DNA of 64,000 nt from positions 434,001 through 498,000 of the forward strand of contig DDFF01000008.1 in assembly GCA_002337045.1 (NCBI GenBank). Direction: 5' to 3'. The translations under genes were made by a program, and so were the position numbers. Under the pieces are notes generated by a model that saw only the letters and a program-made list of their open reading frames with translations, was not told the origin of the DNA and did not search any database. Shown one piece after another: positions 27,027 to 34,867 of this stretch. Source of the stretch: Bacteroidetes bacterium UBA1935. GTDB taxonomy: Bacteria > Bacteroidota > Bacteroidia > Chitinophagales > Chitinophagaceae. Position 1 is the first letter of the stretch, and the number at the start of each line of letters is the position of its first letter.

Positions 27027-28226
27027 TTACACCATTTCGTAAATGATAGCTGAGCCCTGCCCTACACCAATACACATTGTTGCAAGACCGTATTTGCCAC
27101 CGCGGCGTTTTAGTTCATGCAGCAGGGTAGTAGAGATGCGTGCACCACTGCAACCTAATGGGTGACCAATTGCTATGGCACCACCATTCACATTCACTTT
27201 CTCTGCATCCAGCCCCAGCTCTTGCATACAAGGAATGCCTTGCGCAGCAAATGCTTCGTTCAGCTCTACGAGGTCAAGGTCTTTAGATTCCAGACCTGCG
27301 CGTTGCAGTGCTTTTTGTGTAGCAGGTACAGGGCCTATGCCCATGTATGCAGGGTCTACACCTGCTATTGCCATACTCTTAATTTTTGCTATTGGCTTAA
27401 GGCCGTATTTAGCAACAGCTTCACCGCTTGCCAGCAAGAGTGCAGATGCACCGTCGTTAATGCCACTTGAATTGCCTGCTGTTACTGTGCCGTCTTTTTT
27501 GAAAGCAGGTTTCAGACTCGCCATTTTCTCCAGTGTTGTTTCGCGTGGGTGTTCGTCTGTATCAAATACAACAGTCTTTCCTTTGCCAAGGTCTATTGTC
27601 AGTGGTGCTATCTCGTCTTTGAATTTGCCCGCGGCCTGTGCAGCAAAATAACGCTGCTGGCTACGCAGCCCGAATTCGTCCTGTGCCTCGCGGCTTACAT
27701 TATATTTAGCAGCAACATTTTCTGCAGTTTCACCCATCGTGTACGGGTAGTTGCTTTCTTTATTGAACTTCTTGTTGACGAAGCGCCAGCCCATTGTAGT
27801 ATCATACATTTCTGTATTGCGGCTGTATGCACTTTCTGCTTTACCCATTACAAATGGTGCACGCGTCATGCTTTCTACACCACCTGCTATATATATATCA
27901 CCATCGCCGCACATAATAGCGCGAGATGCATCCATGATAGCTTGCAGTCCTGATGCACAAAGACGGTTTACCGTACATCCGCCAATTGTTTGCGGAAGCC
28001 CTGCCAGCAATACTGCCATACGTGCTACGTTGCGGTTATCTTCACCCGCCTGATTTGCAGCACCTGCTATCACATCTTCTATTGCATTTACATCTACAGC
28101 AGGGTTACGCTCTACAATCGAGTTAATAACATGTGCCAGTAAATCATCGGGCCTCACTGTAGATAAAGTCCCACCATATTTCCCTATCGGGGTTCTAACT
28201 GCGTCAATAACAAAAACCTCTTTCAT
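27027..28226 (-). CDS. pcaF: Acyl-CoA thiolase, 3-oxoadipyl-CoA type
   Basis: A 399-aa thiolase with nucleophile Cys90 (NRLCASG), the substrate His in GHPLGCSGAR, and the second catalytic Cys in TMCIGVGQG. Several blocks, AGEDNRNVARMA, ESMTRAPFVMGKA and DTTMGWRFVN, agree closely with what I know of PcaF/PaaJ, which cleave 3-oxoadipyl-CoA into succinyl-CoA and acetyl-CoA at the end of aromatic degradation. General acetyl-CoA acyltransferase activity remains possible, and no other pca or paa gene is in the window. It starts 2 bases after the stop of the upstream PLP enzyme gene, so the two are translationally close. Confidence 0.82.
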   Translation of the reverse strand: MKEVFVIDAVRTPIGKYGGTLSTVRPDDLLAHVINSIVERNPAVDVNAIEDVIAGAANQAGEDNRNVARMAVLLAGLPQTIGGCTVNRLCASGLQAIMDASRAIMCGDGDIYIAGGVESMTRAPFVMGKAESAYSRNTEMYDTTMGWRFVNKKFNKESNYPYTMGETAENVAAKYNVSREAQDEFGLRSQQRYFAAQAAGKFKDEIAPLTIDLGKGKTVVFDTDEHPRETTLEKMASLKPAFKKDGTVTAGNSSGINDGASALLLASGEAVAKYGLKPIAKIKSMAIAGVDPAYMGIGPVPATQKALQRAGLESKDLDLVELNEAFAAQGIPCMQELGLDAEKVNVNGGAIAIGHPLGCSGARISTTLLHELKRRGGKYGLATMCIGVGQGSAIIYEMV

Positions 28227-28228
28227 AA

Positions 28229-29452
28229 TTATGCTAATGCTTGTGTTAAGTCGTTAATAATGTCTTCAACAGTTTCAATGCCTACGCTCATGCGTATCAG
28301 TCCATCTGTAATGCCGAATTTGATTCTGTCCTCAGGTTTTACACCTACGTGTGTGGTGGATGCAGGATGAGATATCAGCGTATCGCATGTGCCCAATGAT
28401 ACTGCACTGATGCAAAGTTTCAGTTTGTTGATGAATTGTGTGCCTGCATCAAAGCCGCCTTTCAGTTCAAAGCTCAGCATGGCACCTGCATGTTTCATTT
28501 GCTTCATAGCAATGGCATGATCGGGGTGCGATGCAAGCCCCAGGTAGTTCACCTTAGCTACAGCAGGGTGTCGCGCCAGAAACTGCGCTACTTTCTCTGC
28601 ATTGCTGCAATGCCTTTCCATACGCAGCGCAAACGTGCGAAGTCCGTTATTTAAAAGGAATGCTTCGAATGAATTGCTGTTAGCGCCAAGCAACCTGTGT
28701 GTTTTGGTAACAGTCGTTTTCATCTTATTTACATCTCGCCCTACCAATATACCACCTACAGCAGTACCGTGTCCGTTCAGAAATTTGGTGGTTGAGTGCA
28801 TGATGTAGTCAACACCATATTTAAAAGGCTGTTGCAAGTATGGTGTAGCAAACGTATTATCTGCACATACTATCAGGTTGTGTGCCTTGCCCACTGCAGT
28901 CAGTGCTTCCATGTCTACACATTGCAGGGTAGGATTGGCAGGTGTTTCTATATACATCAGCTTGATGCTGCTGTCTGCTTTTATAGCGGCCTCTACATCT
29001 GCTATGTTATGGAAGTCGGTAATCGTTACACGTATATCCAGATTGGGCAGAATCTTGTCAATCATCTCTTGCGTGCCGCCGTACAGCGAGTGGTGGGTGA
29101 TGATGGTATCGCCTGCTTTCAGGTTGGCGAGCAGCATAGTTGTGATAGCCGCCATGCCTGATGCATGTAGTATAGCTTTCGCTTGCAGTGGGTTGCCGTT
29201 TTCGTCTTTCAGCCCGTAAGTTTCCAGCAAGGCAATCTTTTCTTCTACCTCATTGGTATTAGGGCTGCCGAAGCGGCCGTATATATAACCTTGTTCTTCA
29301 CCTTTGAAGATGGCAATACCTTGTTCCGCGCTATCGAAAGTATAAGTGCTTGTTGCATAGATGGGCGTAAGGTGAGCCCTGTTGTTTTCTGCTTTGTGAC
29401 CACCGTGTATGCACAGGGTGTCGAAGCCTTTTGAATTATTTGCGTCGCTCAT
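28229..29452 (-). CDS. Cys/Met-metabolism PLP enzyme, methionine gamma-lyase-like
   Basis: 407 aa of the cystathionine gamma-synthase/lyase superfamily: GYIYGRFGSPNTN, the Tyr/Gly run THHSLYGGTQE, the PLP-lysine region MHSTTKFLNGHG, and the C-terminal SLGTCDTLISHPASTTH followed by RMSVGIE. These blocks fit methionine gamma-lyase (methionine to 2-oxobutyrate, methanethiol and ammonia) or O-acetylhomoserine/cystathionine enzymes; substrate cannot be settled by eye. It is the first gene of the operon with the thiolase (2-base gap). Three in-frame ATGs occur (29476, 29464, 29452); 29452 was chosen because a minus-strand -7 box at 29485-29478 would start the RNA near 29473. Confidence 0.83.
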   Translation of the reverse strand: MSDANNSKGFDTLCIHGGHKAENNRAHLTPIYATSTYTFDSAEQGIAIFKGEEQGYIYGRFGSPNTNEVEEKIALLETYGLKDENGNPLQAKAILHASGMAAITTMLLANLKAGDTIITHHSLYGGTQEMIDKILPNLDIRVTITDFHNIADVEAAIKADSSIKLMYIETPANPTLQCVDMEALTAVGKAHNLIVCADNTFATPYLQQPFKYGVDYIMHSTTKFLNGHGTAVGGILVGRDVNKMKTTVTKTHRLLGANSNSFEAFLLNNGLRTFALRMERHCSNAEKVAQFLARHPAVAKVNYLGLASHPDHAIAMKQMKHAGAMLSFELKGGFDAGTQFINKLKLCISAVSLGTCDTLISHPASTTHVGVKPEDRIKFGITDGLIRMSVGIETVEDIINDLTQALA

Positions 29453-29464
29453 TGAGAGGATCAT

Positions 29465-29485
29465 TAATTTTGCCATGCAAAGGTA
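29465..29485. promoter_or_regulatory. Overlapping divergent promoters
   Basis: Plus strand TAATTTTG (29465-29472, with TTTG at 29439-29442) drives the DinB gene; minus strand TACCTTTG (29485-29478) drives the PLP enzyme operon. The predicted start of each RNA falls inside or next to the -7 box of the other. Confidence 0.55.
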
Positions 29486-29495
29486 CATTTATAGT

Positions 29496-29990
29496 ATGAA
29501 ACAGACCTTATTACAATTTGCTCAATATAATCTCTGGGCTAACAAGTTGATGGTAGACACCATTCTGAAATTGACGCCGGAACAGCTTGATATGACTATT
29601 GTCAGCAGCTTCGACAGCATACGCAAAACCATCATGCATACCTATGCTGCCGAGTATATATGGCTGCAACGCCTGCAGCTGGCTGAGCATCCTGTATGGG
29701 TGGGTAATGCTACTGATAAAAGTATGGAGGAGGTGTGCCAACACTGGCTGCAGGTGAGCGAAGAGCTGCTGGCATTTGTAAATAAGCAGTTTGACGACAG
29801 GGCATTGGAGCATGTGGTGCAGTATCAGAACCTGCAACAGGTGCAGTTTAAGACACCTGTGTTCGAGGTGCTGACGCATATCTTCAACCATGCTACCTAT
29901 CACAGGGGGCAGTTGGTAACAATGCTGCGTCAGGCGGGTGTTACGCAGATACCGGGCACGGACTATATTAAATGGATATGGAAAATCTAA
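29496..29990 (+). CDS. DinB family protein
   Basis: A 164-aa DinB/YfiT-like four-helix bundle. The putative metal triad is visible: His48 (IMHTYAAE), then His132 and His136 in HIFNHATYHRGQ. Members bind a divalent metal and some act as thiol-dependent S-transferases or hydrolases; the function of this one is unknown. The start at ATG 29496 follows a plus-strand -7 box at 29465-29472 and gives the usual length (about 150-175). It converges on the small barrel gene, 3 bases away. Confidence 0.85.
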   Translation: MKQTLLQFAQYNLWANKLMVDTILKLTPEQLDMTIVSSFDSIRKTIMHTYAAEYIWLQRLQLAEHPVWVGNATDKSMEEVCQHWLQVSEELLAFVNKQFDDRALEHVVQYQNLQQVQFKTPVFEVLTHIFNHATYHRGQLVTMLRQAGVTQIPGTDYIKWIWKI

Positions 29991-29993
29991 GGG

Positions 29994-30680
29994 CTAATAA
30001 TACCGCTCCTTAATTAGCGGTATGTTTATCTGGTAGGTAATCAGTAGCTGCAATAGTTTGCCTTGCAAGGCATAAGTGCCATTCTTGTTGATGCCATCAA
30101 TGCCATACTTCACCGGTTCGGGGAAGATGTCTGTAGGTGTATATAAGCCTCTTACATTAATGGCCGACTTGCCTATCATCCTGAAACTGTATTCAAACCC
30201 TGCACCGCACGCAGCTACAAAGTGCTTGCTGTTGTAGTCTGTTTGTATACCTATATAGCCAACAGGTACTTTCTCTTCCATACTGCTGAAGTCATAGAAG
30301 CCCACGCCCAATTGTATATAGGGCATAAAGCTTTGCTCTTCGTCTATCTCCATATACAAGCCGCTGCCGATGGTGATTAACGAGCGCACTTGCTCATAAT
30401 AAAACTGTTGTGTATTGGGCGATTTTACAGGCATATTGAAGCGTGAGAGCCCAAGCGTAAAGTCTACCATCAGATTGAACTTCTGTGCCGTATAGTAGCG
30501 CAACCCTGCTATGAATTGAGGTGAGAGCAATATGCGCCTGTTCAGCTTATCAGGCATTACATCCTTATTACGTATAAACGCATCGTAGCCTATACCACCA
30601 CCCAGATAAGTACTTAGCGACTGGGCATGCGTATTATGGCATAAGTAAACAAGCAAAAGAAGCGTGTATAATCTTCGCAT
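29994..30680 (-). CDS. Small outer-membrane beta-barrel protein
   Basis: 228 aa: signal peptide (to about residue 19, THAQ), then alternating strands with Gly and aromatic residues (YLGGGIGYDAF, YIQLGVGFYDF, VAACGAGFEYSF) as in small porin-like or OmpA/OmpX-type barrels of Bacteroidota. No OmpA peptidoglycan-binding domain is present. Function unknown. It stands alone on the minus strand, between the DinB gene and dnaK. Confidence 0.72.
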   Translation of the reverse strand: MRRLYTLLLLVYLCHNTHAQSLSTYLGGGIGYDAFIRNKDVMPDKLNRRILLSPQFIAGLRYYTAQKFNLMVDFTLGLSRFNMPVKSPNTQQFYYEQVRSLITIGSGLYMEIDEEQSFMPYIQLGVGFYDFSSMEEKVPVGYIGIQTDYNSKHFVAACGAGFEYSFRMIGKSAINVRGLYTPTDIFPEPVKYGIDGINKNGTYALQGKLLQLLITYQINIPLIKERYY

Positions 30681-30723
30681 ACTGCATAAACGATATCAGG
30701 ACAATATTATTTTGCGAAGCTAT

Positions 30724-30764
30724 AAAAGAAAAGCGGCGATACTTTTCAGTACCGCCGCTTTTTG
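30724..30764 (-). terminator. Terminator of dnaK
   Basis: Read on the minus strand, a 12-bp stem (30763-30750 region with 30743-30730 region; core arms 30760-30753 and 30738-30731) with a six-base loop is followed by a T-rich run. It lies about 50 bases after the dnaK stop. Confidence 0.8.
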
Positions 30765-30809
30765 TGGTATCAATCTCCACATGCATCACACTCACCAACC
30801 CTATATTGA

Positions 30810-32705
30810 TTACTTCACTTCTTCATATTCTGCATCTGCTACACCACCGTCTGCATCACCTGCAGGTTGTTGTTGTGCGCTGCCATCCGCAGCACCAGCT
30901 TCTTGCTGTGCATTGTAAATGTGCTGGCTGGCAGCTTGCCATGCATTGTTCAGTTCTTCTGCAGCTTTGTCTATACCATCCATATCTTCTGCTTTGTGGG
31001 CTTCTTTCAGCTTGTTCATCGCAGCTTCTATAGTTGTTTTTTCTGCATCAGGTATTTTATCACCGTAGTCTTTCAGTTGTTTTTCTGAGTTGAACACAAG
31101 GCCATCAGCCATGTTCAGTTTTTCTACACGCTCACGTACCGCTTTGTCAGCTTCTTCGTTCGCTTTAGCTTCGTTCTTCATCTTTTCGATCTCTTCTTTG
31201 CTAAGGCCACTACCGGCTTCTATACGGATGTTTTGTTGTTTGCCTGTGCCTTTATCTTTCGCAGTTACGTGCAGGATACCATTCGCATCGATGTCGAAGA
31301 TAACTTCTACCTGAGGTACACCACGTGGTGCCGGCGGAATGCCATCCAGGATGAAGCGACCCAGCGATTTGTTTTGGTTTGCCATCGGGCGCTCACCTTG
31401 CAGTACGTTGATTTCTACACTCGGCTGGTTGTCACTTGCCGTAGAGAATGTTTCGCTCTTTTTAGTAGGAATGGTTGTATTCGAATCAATCAGGCGAGTC
31501 ATTACACCACCCATTGTTTCGATACCCAGCGATAGCGGAGTAACGTCGAGCAACAGTACGTCTTTTACATCACCTGTCAGTACACCACCTTGTATTGCAG
31601 CACCTATTGCAACAACCTCATCCGGGTTCACGCTGCGGTTAGGTTTTTTGCCGAAGAATTTCTCAACTACTTCCTGCACTTTAGGTATACGTGTACTACC
31701 ACCAACCAATATCACTTCGTCAATTTCGCTTGGGTTCATGCCTGCATCTTTCAATGCTTTGCGGCATGGTTCCAGTGTACGTTCTATCAGGCTGTCTGCC
31801 AGTTGTTCAAACTTAGCACGGCTCAGTTTACGAACCAGATGTTTAGGAACACCGTCTACAGCTGTGATGTATGGCAGGTTGATTTCTGTTTCCTGAGAAG
31901 AAGAAAGCTCGATTTTCGCTTTTTCAGCGCTTTCTTTCAAACGCTGCCAAGCCATAGGGTCTTTGCGCAGGTCGATAGCTTCGTCTTTCTTAAACTCGTC
32001 AGCCAACCAGTCCATGATAACTTTATCAAAGTCGTCACCACCAAGGTGCGTATCACCATTCGTAGATTTCACTTCAAATACACCGTCGCCCAGTTCCAGT
32101 ACTGATACGTCGAACGTACCACCACCAAGGTCGAACACAGCTATTTTGCTATCCTGATTTTTCTTGTCAAGGCCATAAGCCAGTGCTGCAGCTGTAGGTT
32201 CGTTGATGATGCGACGAACATTCAGGCCTGCAATTTCGCCCGCTTCTTTAGTAGCCTGGCGTTGCGCATCGTTAAAGTATGCAGGTACGGTAATAACCGC
32301 TTCTTTTACTTCCTGACCCAGAAAATCTTCAGCAGTCTTTTTCATCTTTTGCAGAATCATAGCGCTGATTTCCTGTGGCGTATACATACGGCCTTCAATC
32401 TCAACACGTGGGGTGTTGTTATCACCTTTCACAATCTTGTAAGAGTTGTGTGTCATTTCACCCGTTACCTCGTCAAAACGACGACCCATGTAACGTTTGA
32501 TAGACATGATGGTATTCATTGGGTTGGTGATAGCCTGGCGCTTGGCAGGGTCGCCCACTTTGCGTTCACCGTTTTTCAAAAAGGCTACTACCGATGGTGT
32601 GGTGCGGCGACCTTCGTCGTTTGCAATCACCACAGGTTCGTTGCCTTCCATTACAGAAACGCAAGAGTTGGTAGTACCTAAGTCAATGCCGATAATCTTA
32701 CTCAT
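30810..32705 (-). CDS. dnaK: Molecular chaperone DnaK (Hsp70)
   Basis: A 631-aa DnaK starting MSKIIGIDLGTTNSCVSVMEG. Seen: ATPase signatures FDLGGGTFDVSVLELGDG and ILVGGSTRIPKVQ, the DVTPLSLGIETMGGVMT linker/substrate-domain start, a helical lid, and the acidic Gly/Ala-rich tail ending EEVK that recruits clients. It refolds proteins with DnaJ and GrpE, neither of which is nearby, so dnaK is monocistronic here. No CIRCE element is visible upstream and no good TAnnTTTG box; an imperfect inverted repeat at 32770-32800 may be the control site. Distinct from the HscA-type Hsp70 at 7146-9005. Confidence 0.97.
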   Translation of the reverse strand: MSKIIGIDLGTTNSCVSVMEGNEPVVIANDEGRRTTPSVVAFLKNGERKVGDPAKRQAITNPMNTIMSIKRYMGRRFDEVTGEMTHNSYKIVKGDNNTPRVEIEGRMYTPQEISAMILQKMKKTAEDFLGQEVKEAVITVPAYFNDAQRQATKEAGEIAGLNVRRIINEPTAAALAYGLDKKNQDSKIAVFDLGGGTFDVSVLELGDGVFEVKSTNGDTHLGGDDFDKVIMDWLADEFKKDEAIDLRKDPMAWQRLKESAEKAKIELSSSQETEINLPYITAVDGVPKHLVRKLSRAKFEQLADSLIERTLEPCRKALKDAGMNPSEIDEVILVGGSTRIPKVQEVVEKFFGKKPNRSVNPDEVVAIGAAIQGGVLTGDVKDVLLLDVTPLSLGIETMGGVMTRLIDSNTTIPTKKSETFSTASDNQPSVEINVLQGERPMANQNKSLGRFILDGIPPAPRGVPQVEVIFDIDANGILHVTAKDKGTGKQQNIRIEAGSGLSKEEIEKMKNEAKANEEADKAVRERVEKLNMADGLVFNSEKQLKDYGDKIPDAEKTTIEAAMNKLKEAHKAEDMDGIDKAAEELNNAWQAASQHIYNAQQEAGAADGSAQQQPAGDADGGVADAEYEEVK

Positions 32706-32769
32706 AGTCTTTTTCTTAATTATATCGTTTTGTTATTTACAGTAGTTAAAGACAGATAGTCAATAGATA

Positions 32770-32800
32770 TGCCAGTTGCGCCATTTCGGCAATATTGGCA
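32770..32800. promoter_or_regulatory. Imperfect inverted repeat upstream of dnaK
   Basis: TGCCA (32770-32774) and TGGCA (32796-32800) flank a partly symmetric core (TTGCGCC ... GGCAATA) about 65-95 bases before the dnaK ATG. It could be a heat-shock operator or activator site; I know no exact match. Confidence 0.3.
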
Positions 32801-32822
32801 GTTTGCATGACAGCTTGAATGA

Positions 32823-32858
32823 AAAATGCCTTAATGAACTAACATTAAGGCATTTTCT
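32823..32858 (-). terminator. Terminator of the lipoprotein gene upstream of dnaK
   Basis: A perfect 14-bp stem (32823-32836 with 32843-32856) with a six-base loop lies just past the stop at 32885. On the minus strand it ends in a T-run. Confidence 0.85.
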
Positions 32859-32884
32859 ATTAATTATATATGAAATAATGTCAA

Positions 32885-33976
32885 TTAATCTTCGCTTACA
32901 CCTACGATGTTGAGTGATTTTGTAATAGGGTTCAGCTTGATGGAATCAATCGTTATATTATCAATAGGGATATTTTTACGCATGTTGAGTGCACGCGATG
33001 TTATAATACCATATGCGTTATCACCCTTCATATTGCTGTAGAATGGCTTAATCTGTTCTCCTACAATGCTACCACTTTGTATGGTAGATAGCTGATAGTA
33101 GTTGTACAACTCATTGCCACCACAGTATATGATGAAATCACAGCTATCCAGATAACGGACAACATTTGCCGGGGCAGGCCCCATAGCATCATACAGGAAA
33201 CCATAAAAACTGCTGTTCAGCGTTTCCATTTTAAATTGCTGAGCGCCGGATTTTACGTCCCTGCCAAAAGTAAAGTCGGCACTTTTGCGCGTCTTTTCTC
33301 CTGTGCTGTTGTTCTTTTCTACATAATTGAAACGTATGATGCCTTCAATCATCCTGCCATTGCGGGGCGTATTGCCCGATAAGGTGAAAGAAGCTTTCAG
33401 TGTAGTTTTGGGAAAGCTAAGGGTAAAATTGGCGTCGTTAAGTTTGGATATGTAGAAGCTATTAGGGTTGTCGCTTTTGTCTGTGTTTACTACATAGAAT
33501 ATCTCGCTGGAGTCTGTACGGCCTGCATCTGCATTTGTAACTACCAACCTATACTTACGGTACGGGTTCAATACGCTGTCTGGGTTGCTGCTGGTTTTCA
33601 GCTTGTACGTATAGTGCGGATCGGTGAAAAAGCCCTGGCTGCCTGCTGCATCTTTAGGATACCCTTCCAGCCTCATATCTACACGATACATAGGTATAAC
33701 ACGCCTGAGTGCATTGTTAGTACCATCATATTCCTTCATTACCACCGTCAGGTTTTTGAAATAGCTGCTGTCGGCTATCTGACTCATGTCTATAGCGCTC
33801 TTGTTATTGTCCAGAAAAGCCTTTTCGATGCGGATGTAGTGAGCGGTGTCTGTGGCATTGATCATGCCATAGGCCATCATAATCTCCTTATAAGGTGCTG
33901 CCACCTGAAAGTCGTCTTTGCAAGACTGCATGCCCAATGATGCGGCCAGTAAAGCGGGGATAAGTAGTTTCTTCAT
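32885..33976 (-). CDS. Putative lipoprotein of unknown function
   Basis: 363 aa with a lipoprotein signal (KKLLIPALLAASLGMQSC; lipid-accepting Cys about residue 19) and a beta-rich mature part with Asp, Asn and Lys repeats. Many Bacteroidota lipoproteins with a similar architecture are annotated only as DUF or Ig-like proteins; I cannot place it. The start at ATG 33976 is supported by a minus-strand -7 box TATCTTTG (34014-34007) and excludes the in-frame start at 34009, which lies inside that box. It has its own terminator, so it is monocistronic. Confidence 0.72.
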   Translation of the reverse strand: MKKLLIPALLAASLGMQSCKDDFQVAAPYKEIMMAYGMINATDTAHYIRIEKAFLDNNKSAIDMSQIADSSYFKNLTVVMKEYDGTNNALRRVIPMYRVDMRLEGYPKDAAGSQGFFTDPHYTYKLKTSSNPDSVLNPYRKYRLVVTNADAGRTDSSEIFYVVNTDKSDNPNSFYISKLNDANFTLSFPKTTLKASFTLSGNTPRNGRMIEGIIRFNYVEKNNSTGEKTRKSADFTFGRDVKSGAQQFKMETLNSSFYGFLYDAMGPAPANVVRYLDSCDFIIYCGGNELYNYYQLSTIQSGSIVGEQIKPFYSNMKGDNAYGIITSRALNMRKNIPIDNITIDSIKLNPITKSLNIVGVSED

Positions 33977-34006
33977 AATATGTACCATGTGCCGGGGCAC
34001 AGCCAA

Positions 34007-34014
34007 CAAAGATA
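34007..34014 (-). promoter_or_regulatory. -7 box of the lipoprotein gene
   Basis: On the minus strand TATCTTTG matches TAnnTTTG, 30 bases before ATG 33976. No good -33 element. Confidence 0.5.
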
Positions 34015-34390
34015 GGAGTTTACCCGATAGTTTGGCTACAGGGAGTACATATGATAATTGTTTGACAAACCCCCGACCTGCTAAAAGGGGGTATCATATT
34101 TATTGGGTGTATTTATATTATGCTTTGTATTATGTGTTGATAGTTTTTGATAGTGTTTCGCCTGTTTTTTGTTCCGTAACCATTTAGGTTGTTGATTATC
34201 AATACAGGGTTGTTGCCGGAATGGTTACAAAACGCCTGCCTGCCGGAACAAGTAGGTTACGGATTGCTTATAAAGCAACAGATGATGTTGCAGTATTAAT
34301 TGATAATTGTTTCGCGTTTACCCCCGTTTTTTTAAAGAACTGATTTATTATAACAAATATACGAAATAATAAGGATAGGTGCTATAGAAA
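34015..34390. other. Gene-free AT-rich stretch with inverted repeats
   Basis: I see no coding frame here. It holds a 9-bp inverted pair TCCGTAACC (34173-34181) and GGTTACGGA (34255-34263), a repeated GGTTGTTG, two GCCGGAA words, and a CCCCC/GGGGG hairpin (34070-34074 with 34087-34091). Together with the sorting-domain remnant to its right it looks like decayed sequence, or an unrecognised structured RNA. Confidence 0.35.
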
Positions 34391-34414
34391 AAGGCAACCC
34401 TTGCGGATTGCCTT
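34391..34414. repeat. Small hairpin before the T9SS fragment
   Basis: A 7-bp stem (34391-34397 with 34408-34414). Possibly an old terminator, or the breakpoint of the deletion that removed the rest of the cargo gene. Confidence 0.4.
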
Positions 34415-34653
34415 ATAGCAGCCAATAATATCAGCATCTACCCGAACCCGACACAAACTACACTGACGGTAGAGGGTGTAATGAAAGGTATAATGATACA
34501 ATTAAAAGATGTACCGGGCAGGCAGGTTAACACACCACAGCAACACAAACCAAAACAGTACTGAACACATCGCAACTAACCACAGGCAACTACCTGCTGA
34601 TACTGACCACGACAGACGGCGAAGTAATGACGGAGAAGGTGGTGAAGGAGTAA
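34400..34653 (+). pseudogene. Remnant of a type IX secretion cargo: C-terminal sorting domain, frameshifted
   Basis: From about 34400 one frame reads into NISIYPNPTQTTLTVEGV and LKDVPGRQV, the start of a type A T9SS C-terminal sorting domain, and stops at a TGA near 34562. A second frame then gives VLNTSQLTTGNYLLIL and ends EKVVKE at TAA 34651-34653, the normal end of such a domain (short Lys-rich tail after the TTGNYLL block). So the domain is split by a frameshift between about 34515 and 34560, and the rest of the cargo gene is absent. A strong terminator follows, as expected for the end of a once-active gene. Real but dead; function of the lost part unknown. Confidence 0.75.
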
Positions 34654-34675
34654 AACAACATTATTTATTAAAGGG

Positions 34676-34707
34676 AGAGGCTGTCATTCAGATAGCCTCT
34701 TTTTTTA
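34676..34707 (+). terminator. Terminator of the dead T9SS cargo gene
   Basis: A 10-bp stem with one G-U pair (34676-34685 with 34691-34700), loop ATTCA, then a run of T to 34707. Confidence 0.88.
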
Positions 34708-34748
34708 TTTAATGCACTGCTAATGCATGCGTTATGAATTGTAATTTA

Positions 34749-34779
34749 TTTGTAATGATTTTTAATGTAAAAAGCTTTG
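34749..34779 (+). promoter_or_regulatory. Near-consensus promoter of the arylsulfotransferase-like gene
   Basis: TTTG (34749-34752), 19 bases, AAGCTTTG (34772-34779), which differs from TAnnTTTG at the first base. The RNA would begin about 34784, just before the 11-bp repeats. Confidence 0.45.
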
Positions 34780-34800
34780 TTAAGTAAATATATATAGTAA

Positions 34801-34866
34801 TTTTAATAGCCTTTTAATCTATTTTTAATTACTCCTTAATGGTTTTTTAATCTTTTTTTGATTACT
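34801..34866 (+). repeat. Six phased 11-bp repeats TTTTAATNNNN directly before a start codon
   Basis: TTTTAAT-type heptamers start at 34801, 34812, 34823, 34834 (CCTTAAT), 34845 and 34856 (TTTTGAT), exactly 11 bases apart, each with a variable 4-base spacer. The array ends one base before ATG 34868. The spacing is one helical turn. Direct heptamers with 11-bp period are a known arrangement for some transcription-factor families, but here the array lies in the expected 5' leader, so an RNA-level role is also possible. Confidence 0.7.
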
Positions 34867-34867
34867 C

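Noticed and set aside
34070..34091. CCCCC/GGGGG hairpin as a terminator
   Set aside because: Only 5 bp with a 12-base loop, no T-run and no gene ending there.
34509..34712. Small plus-strand frame (67 codons) in the T9SS fragment
   Set aside because: It is a third frame of the decayed sorting domain and runs into the terminator; the two other frames give the recognisable domain.
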